Positions 59,301-64,000 of a DNA stretch of 64,000 nucleotides are shown one piece after another (position 1 is the stretch's first letter; each line of letters opens with the position of its first letter). Source of the DNA: Phytophthora quininea. Its lineage: Eukaryota > Oomycota > Peronosporomycetes > Peronosporales > Peronosporaceae. The notes under the pieces were generated by a model that searched no databases, was not told where the DNA came from, and worked only from the letters and a program-made list of their open reading frames with translations. The translations under genes and the position numbers were made by a program. The stretch spans positions 62,001 through 126,000 of the forward strand of contig JAAVTG010000379.1 in NCBI GenBank assembly GCA_011947345.1, written 5' to 3'.

Positions 59301-61497
59301 GCTGCAATCGAGACCGGAATTCTGACGTCGTCCCCACCACCAGAGGCTGCTTTGTTTCCAAACATTTGAACGAAACACCTTGGCCTCGATTCAGTCGACT
59401 ATTGAGCGCAGTCGATCCATTGCCTGCAAACGTATACGTTAGCTGAGACCCATCACCCTGCAGCTCAGCGATCTGGGTATGAACACCTGGTAAACTCGCC
59501 GCAATGTCGTCGAACATTTTGGTCACAATGTCTTGAAGAGATCGAAGAGCGTCGCCCGAAGGATTGAGGCCAATCGATTGGAATTTCTGCGCGTTCTTGG
59601 CGATGGTTTTCTTCCTTCTGGCGTGACGAGCTTCTCGCTCTCGAACGCACATTAACGCTCGTTCTGTGACTTGGACAGCTCGTTCAAGAAACGACATTGT
59701 ATGGGTGGGTGGTTCGTGCGCAGTCATGAAGTCGACTTCTAGAACATATTTTACCGACTTTGGTCGAGAGGAGTCGCAGATAACCAGCACGGCAGCGTTC
59801 GGTCTGTTGATTCGAATGGCTTTCCGTGCATGTTCGGCTTCTCTTGCGTCTTCTTGATCGAGTCGCTGACATAGATGTTGGAGCTGGAAATGCTTTGCGT
59901 TCATGTTTCGGATCGGTAGCAATTGTCGAAGTTGACTCCAAGCAGCCGACTGAAGAGATCCGTCTGCCCACGATATGTGGTACACCGCTTCTTCACACGG
60001 TAGTGCAGTTCCTGTCGGCTTCGTAGCCACGACGTTAATAACTCCTCCACGCATGAAGGGTGCACAAGCCTCGCCACTTCGACCTCCGTCTTCATTCTCT
60101 TTGAAAAGCACCACTCGCTTCATCTTCCGCTCTTCTCCATTGATAAAGGGAGAGATTCGATCGTCAGGAACTGCAGTAGTCGCGACAACATCAACCTCCC
60201 AAGGTGTCGTAGAAGATGTAGGAGGCCCCGTAGTCACTGCTGTGGTTTTTATCTTTGTGATTTTCCAGACTGCTATCCGTTCCAAAGCCCCAAGCGACTT
60301 GGCTATGGATTGAATCAGCACATCATAGACATCGTAGGCTGTACAAGTGGAACTTTGCGTGATGTTGGCAATTTCCTGGACCCAACAGAATGGACGATAG
60401 AAGCCAAGAAATTCGCCGGACATTTTCGAAATGTTGGCGAGGAATTCAGTCGCCACTGGATCCTGCGTGAAACACTGGGACTCCTGCTCGTACGAGTCTG
60501 GCAGGTGCATTCGACTTCCTCGTTGCAGCGCTCGTACGATCTCAATCAGACTATTCCTCGTGCTCACTTTGAGTCGCTGGAAACTCGATTTGTGCCTCAG
60601 ATCCATCTCGGACAACACTAAGAAGCGAGCGCCATCCATCTTGGCCCTTTTGAATTCGACAGCAGCGTCTTTCAGTTGCATCCGAAGCAAGAACGCGTGA
60701 AGCGACTCCACGGACATTGACTGCGGCAACAATCGCTGTGCTTTCCGACACGAATCCACCGAGATTACTCCAACTCTGTCGGCACCTGATACCATCGGGA
60801 AGCATGAAAAGGGTCCCGTGACGGTCTCGCTGGCAACGAACCGATGGATCTGTCCTCGTTCCACTAGAGGAGCTATGTCATCAATAACCACAGGACTTCC
60901 CGTGGTCAAGGCTTGCTCCGTGATGGTTCGGTTGTCTAGCGTTTGAGGTTCCAATCCCTGGACTTGTATTGGCAGAGTTTGGTGAAGCATCGCGCTCTTG
61001 GTCGAACACGCGACGAAGCGAACAACTGCAGTTAACGAAGCTGCTGGAGGGCTGGGCAAAGCTTCGTACATGCCCAAGTAGAGATCGCAGTCGCTCAGAC
61101 AACCTTGACAGACGTTGACAATCCGTCGTTGGGTCTGCACCAGCGTCGGCATCTTCAACTTTCGGTCGTACAGCCACTCGAGGTCGCTCTTGGCTTCCAG
61201 CTGCTGCACTTTCACTTCCACCTCTCGGAAATACGCTTCCAGCCCGCCCAGTGCTCGAGCGAATGTCATTCTCGCAGTGATGGAGTGTTCGATAGCATTC
61301 GAATACAGCGACGGCGGTGGTGAATTCTGCGAAAGCAGCGTCGCCACTACATGCGCACTTCTTGTCGTCCGAGCTTGGCGAACTTGTTCCTTTTCAGCGA
61401 GAGCTGCCGCGTCATCCGCGCCGACGGAATTCTGGCTGTAGACTTTGAAATGACGACGAAGTGGAGCGGGGACAAGCCCGTGTTCATCGTCTGACAT
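53303..61497 (-). CDS. Giant multi-GAF sensor protein with IQ motifs and EF-hand
   Basis: ATG 61497 (MSDDEHGLVPAPLRRH) starts about 2,730 residues without a recognisable intron. GAF-like domains lie at about 60700-61120, 59100-59530, 57780-58165, 57190-57590 and, less clearly, 56080-56560. Each ends in the GAF signature of type VGVISVDS, IGALSVDN, LGVLTINN or VGVLSVDS. Near the C-terminus are IQ calmodulin-binding helices (53940-54150: AIKLQCFVRQKLA, ALAIQCAYRQHLARR, VTLQRAYRRRRQR) and an EF-hand pair whose second loop is canonical (DSDGSGGISLDEF, about 53516-53555). Frame steps near 57650, 55375 and 53475 (TTTT 53474-53477) each need one base. With the last repaired, the protein ends in an acidic Glu run at TGA 53305-53303. 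Inferred: a cytosolic small-ligand and Ca2+/calmodulin-responsive regulator, perhaps flagellar. Confidence 0.85.
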
Positions 61498-61721
61498 TGC
61501 TTGCTGAGTCTAACAGTCACGCGACTAGTCACTCTGGGTGGCTCGCTCATCAAAGTGTTCACCAGATCCGCCGCCCTCAGGACTCAGCGAGACTCAACGT
61601 GACAGAGTGGGCGAGACCTTGGGTCCTCCAGTTCGGGGGCATCTCAGCGGAGATCAAATTCGAAGTGCTTGCAGAGCGCTAAACACAAAAAGGCCTATGA
61701 AAACTACGTCAAAGGTATTAC

Positions 61722-61744
61722 AGGTTTCTGCCTGAATAAAGAAC
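61722..61744 (+). repeat. Left terminal inverted repeat of the pogo-like element
   Basis: It begins CAGGTTTCTGCC just inside TA 61720-61721. All 23 bases match the reverse complement of 63420-63442. Confidence 0.95.
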
Positions 61745-61880
61745 TCCCAAGCTTGATACAAATTACAAGATAAATAGAACATGGTAGGAAAAGCGATGAA
61801 GCTCGAGGTTACGATGGCACTGTATTTTGTTAATACAGGATGAACATCATGTATGACTTACTGATTAATCCCGAGTGCAG

Positions 61881-63197
61881 CTAACAGTGCTGAATCGTCT
61901 TGGCTGGCAGACTTTGCCAAGCCTCGACAGACCACTCAATTCCCTTTAGCATACCGACCTTGTATGGCGTGTCGTTGCCCGCGTCCATCTCGTCCAGAGC
62001 ATGCTGCATCTTTCTAGTCAGAACATGGCGCTTCACACAGTAGATTATTCCATGGTCCAAAGGCTGAAGCTTCGAGGTGGTATTGGGAGGCAGCTTTACC
62101 AGGCGAATGTTCGACAGCTTCATATCCTCGTCGTGATGAGATGAGGCGTTGTCCACAAGAAGCAAAATCTTTCTTCCCTGCTCCTTCATTGACGCATCCA
62201 GGTCGAGCAGCCACGACCGGAATACGTCCGTCGTCATCCACGCCTTCTTAGTCGACGTGTACTGCACCGCGTCCGGCTTATTCTTGAGCCAGCGAGGCGT
62301 CACTGATTTGTCAATAAAAAGCAAGGGATGTTTGTCACTCCCCGTAGCATTAGTACACACAGCCATCGTGATGCAAGCCTTGCCTTGTTTGAGTGACGGT
62401 GCGGCATACACGCACAACGAACCACGTGGAACGTTATGGTAGAACAGACCCGTCTCATTCATGTTATATACATCAGAGTAAGTATAGCTACCGATGTTCT
62501 TACGCAGCCGTTGAATCTCATCCGCACAGGCGCTTAAATCAAGGCTGCAGACTCACCATAGGCATGCCGAAACCGAATACCATAGCGCTCTTCAAAGCGG
62601 CGCAGCCACGAGCAGCCGATTCGACGGAGCATCGCCTCCGGGATGTGGTGGCGGCTCGCCAACCTCTTGGCCTGCATGACGATCATGCCCCCTGAGAGCG
62701 AGACCTGCGACGTCTCGCACCACAGCACGAACTCGACCACGCTTTGGTCGAGTTGGAGCTGGAACTGCGGTCGCTGCTTCTTGCGGGCCAAGCAGTCGGG
62801 AATCAGGCGCCGCAGCTCTCCTTCAGCCTTCAGCACCCTTGAAATCACCTGCAGCAAGGGGGTGGACAGAAGAACAGGGATAACGCGGGTGGAAGCAAAC
62901 AGAAGACGAACGGTGGCGGTAAGGAGCAGCAGCAGGGCAACAAGCCAAAGGAGGCGAGGGGAAGAAACAGAAGAAGTGTTTCGTCTGCGACAGTACAGAG
63001 CACTTGCGAGCCGACTGTCCCGAGCGAGTGGATAAAGGGGGCTTAGCCAGCCTGAGAGCCACGTGAGCACGAGCGGCGAGCGCGGTATGCGTGAGGCGGG
63101 GTAACGACCGTCGGAGGTCGCAAATCTGCAGCTCCTGCTGCTTCGTGAGCCGCAGCCTCTTCTGGAAGGCGCGCTTTCTGGTCGGCGGTGCAGACAT
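61881..63197 (-). pseudogene. DDE_1/CENP-B-type transposase of the pogo-like element, inactivated
   Basis: ATG 63197 (MSAPPTRKRAFQKRLR) starts an N-terminal helix-turn-helix (LTKQQELQICDLRRSLPRLT). This continues to ...LAKPPLS and, after an interruption (about 62835-63030), resumes as ISRVLKAEGELRRL, then a CENPB/Tc5 HTH (CSWLRRFEERYGIRF). The DDE_1 catalytic region follows (ETGLFYHNVP, LLLVDNASSHH, LPPNTTSKLQPLDHGII). Lesions seen: the foreign insertion; a frame step near 62545; Asn in the position of the first catalytic Asp (NMNETG where the family has NMDETG); and TAG at 61883-61881 after TIQHC, where the family usually has an aromatic residue before RHTG-like sequence. It is not expected to be active. 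Confidence 0.85.
62845..63030 (+). mobile_element. Retrotransposon gag fragment (CCHC zinc knuckle) inside the DNA transposon
   Basis: On the plus strand, opposite to the transposase, a Gly/Lys/Gln/Asn-rich linker leads to KKCFVCDSTEHLRADCPE, a perfect C-x2-C-x4-H-x4-C knuckle at 62977-63018. Linker and knuckle are in frames one base apart, with the step in the GGGG/AAA stretch near 62960-62967. Only about 190 bases of gag are present; no LTR, protease or polymerase is seen. The transposase reading stops and resumes around this segment, so it is an insertion or a capture. Exact borders are uncertain by about 10 bases. Confidence 0.75.
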
Positions 63198-63419
63198 CCC
63201 TCCTGCGGTCGTCTTGGCCACTGAAAAACTTGACAAGTGAGCTCATTTCACGCCATGGAACCACGGCGCAGCAGTCCGCGAGACGTTATACCGATGTCCT
63301 CGATATCTGGCCTGTGATTGGCGGAATGCTAACTGGCCAGTGACTAAAGCAGTAGATTGCAGTGGAAATGGATACTTTCTCAGCTTTATGCTGTATCGAA
63401 AACAATAGGTATTGAGCTC

Positions 63420-63442
63420 TTCTTTATTCAGGCAGAAACCTG
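63420..63442 (-). repeat. Right terminal inverted repeat of the pogo-like element
   Basis: It ends ...GCAGAAACCTG just before TA 63443-63444. It is the exact reverse complement of 61722-61744 over 23 bases. Confidence 0.95.
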
Positions 63443-63444
63443 TA

Positions 63445-64000
63445 CTAAATGGATTCGGCCAATGCCAATGACTTTTCTGTGGAGATGGCAGCATTGATCT
63501 CACAAAGTTCACCCCGGAGCATTTTTAAGAATTTCTACTCTACAAAATGAACGAAAGAAAGCTCAAAGTTTCTGCTCTCAGTGGCTACAGAAGTGCGTTT
63601 AAAGGCTTGTATCGGCAGAAAAGAATGGACCTTCCAATGGAGTACTCAGATGATATGAAAACTTAGAGGCTGGTAAGTGGTTACAGACGATGGCCAAGAG
63701 GGGCGTTAACGGAAAACCGGAAAAGAGCCTTTGACTTACGCTACGTATGCTGAGTTAGCAGCTCGAGCGCCGCTATTGAGCGACAGTGGGTGCGCTCACC
63801 TCTTGCTACTGGTACAATGAAATTAATTTACTGTGCCGCTCAGTATCTGTGGAGACGCTGCACACCACACATCTGCACTCAAGCGAGGACAGTATAGGCT
63901 GTGTGCTTCACAAAACTAAAACTAACCAGGAAGGATTAAGACCGAAGGACCCCAGAGACATCTATGCGAATCTCCATGCAGCCGGCTTGCTGCCGGATTC
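63445..64000. other. Flanking sequence with no recognised feature
   Basis: The last 556 bases contain only short open frames with no motif on either strand. No LTR, repeat or gene was recognised. Confidence 0.5.

Larger units (their letters stand above)
61722..63442 (-). mobile_element. Pogo/Tigger-like DNA transposon with TIRs and TA target duplication
   Basis: A 1,721-bp element is bounded by perfect 23-bp terminal inverted repeats (outer end CAGGTTTCTGCC, inner end AATAAAGAA) and flanked on both sides by TA (61720-61721 and 63443-63444). This is the target site of the Tc1/mariner/pogo superfamily. It contains one minus-strand transposase reading, damaged in several places, and a foreign gag fragment on the opposite strand. 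It lies immediately upstream of the multi-GAF gene start (about 225 bp). Confidence 0.9.

Noticed and set aside
62835..63030. The interruption as a spliceosomal intron of the transposase (acceptor-like TTGCTGCAG before GTGATTTC)
   Set aside because: No matching GT donor at the other border, the length is over twice that of other introns here, and the content is recognisable gag sequence.
62823..63070. Continuous minus-strand open frames across the transposase interruption
   Set aside because: The segment reads as leucine/serine-rich nonsense on the minus strand, whereas the plus strand gives a perfect zinc knuckle. The minus frames are shadows.
1..64000. tRNA, rRNA, CRISPR arrays, bacterial-type operons or ribosome-binding sites
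   Set aside because: None was seen. Introns and gene types show eukaryotic nuclear DNA, so bacterial signals were not called.

Overview
The window reads as nuclear DNA of an oomycete, most likely a Phytophthora-like Peronosporalean. This is inferred from closely packed genes on both strands, introns of only about 50-85 bp with GTRNGT/GTAAG donors and CTAAC/CTGAC-like branch sequences, THAQK/THGQKYRQK-type Myb proteins, a plant/fungal-type PdxT glutaminase, large PH and GAF scaffold proteins, and a pogo-type transposon. I saw no bacterial operon structure, rRNA, tRNA or CRISPR.

Layout. 1-25634 (+) is one enormous gene, already open at base 1. It encodes a surface protein with dozens of IPT/TIG (Ig-like) repeats, a cysteine-rich GCC2/GCC3 (ephrin-receptor-like) section, several membrane spans and a long charged, coiled-coil cytosolic tail. 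25880-27751 (-) is a WD40 protein with a short N-terminal coiled coil. 27862-28240 (+) is a truncated aldo-keto reductase remnant, followed by PdxT/PDX2 at 28305-28975 (+). 29320-31476 (-) is the PP2A scaffold subunit A, rebuilt here as seven exons, facing a B-box/DUF2009 protein at 31778-33525 (+). Two single-repeat Myb proteins on the minus strand (33753-34591 and 37714-38594) flank an F-box/LamG-like protein (35845-36923, +). 40375-45269 (+) is a scaffold of one PDZ and about eight PH domains, ending 29 bp from a convergent GRIP-domain golgin (45299-48616, -). The golgin shares a 299-bp divergent promoter region with a cyclic-nucleotide-binding channel (48916-52070, +). 52329-53279 (+) is a PH protein with an Arg/Asp/Glu-Ser tail. 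It ends 23 bp from a convergent giant multi-GAF, IQ and EF-hand protein (53303-61497, -). 61722-63442 is a dead pogo/Tigger-like transposon with 23-bp terminal inverted repeats and TA duplications, interrupted by a piece of retrotransposon gag.

Functional theme. Several neighbours are signalling or membrane-trafficking proteins (giant receptor, CNBD channel, GAF sensor, PH scaffolds, golgin, PP2A scaffold), but nothing indicates co-regulation beyond shared divergent promoters.

Data quality. Almost every long gene is broken into successive frames. In the giant gene about two dozen successive breaks all go in the same direction (one base too few), and in other genes most sit in short homopolymers. 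I treat these as probable sequence under-calls and annotate through them, but I also list them as a finding because a biological explanation cannot be excluded from sequence alone. Gene ends given here assume the genes are continuous.
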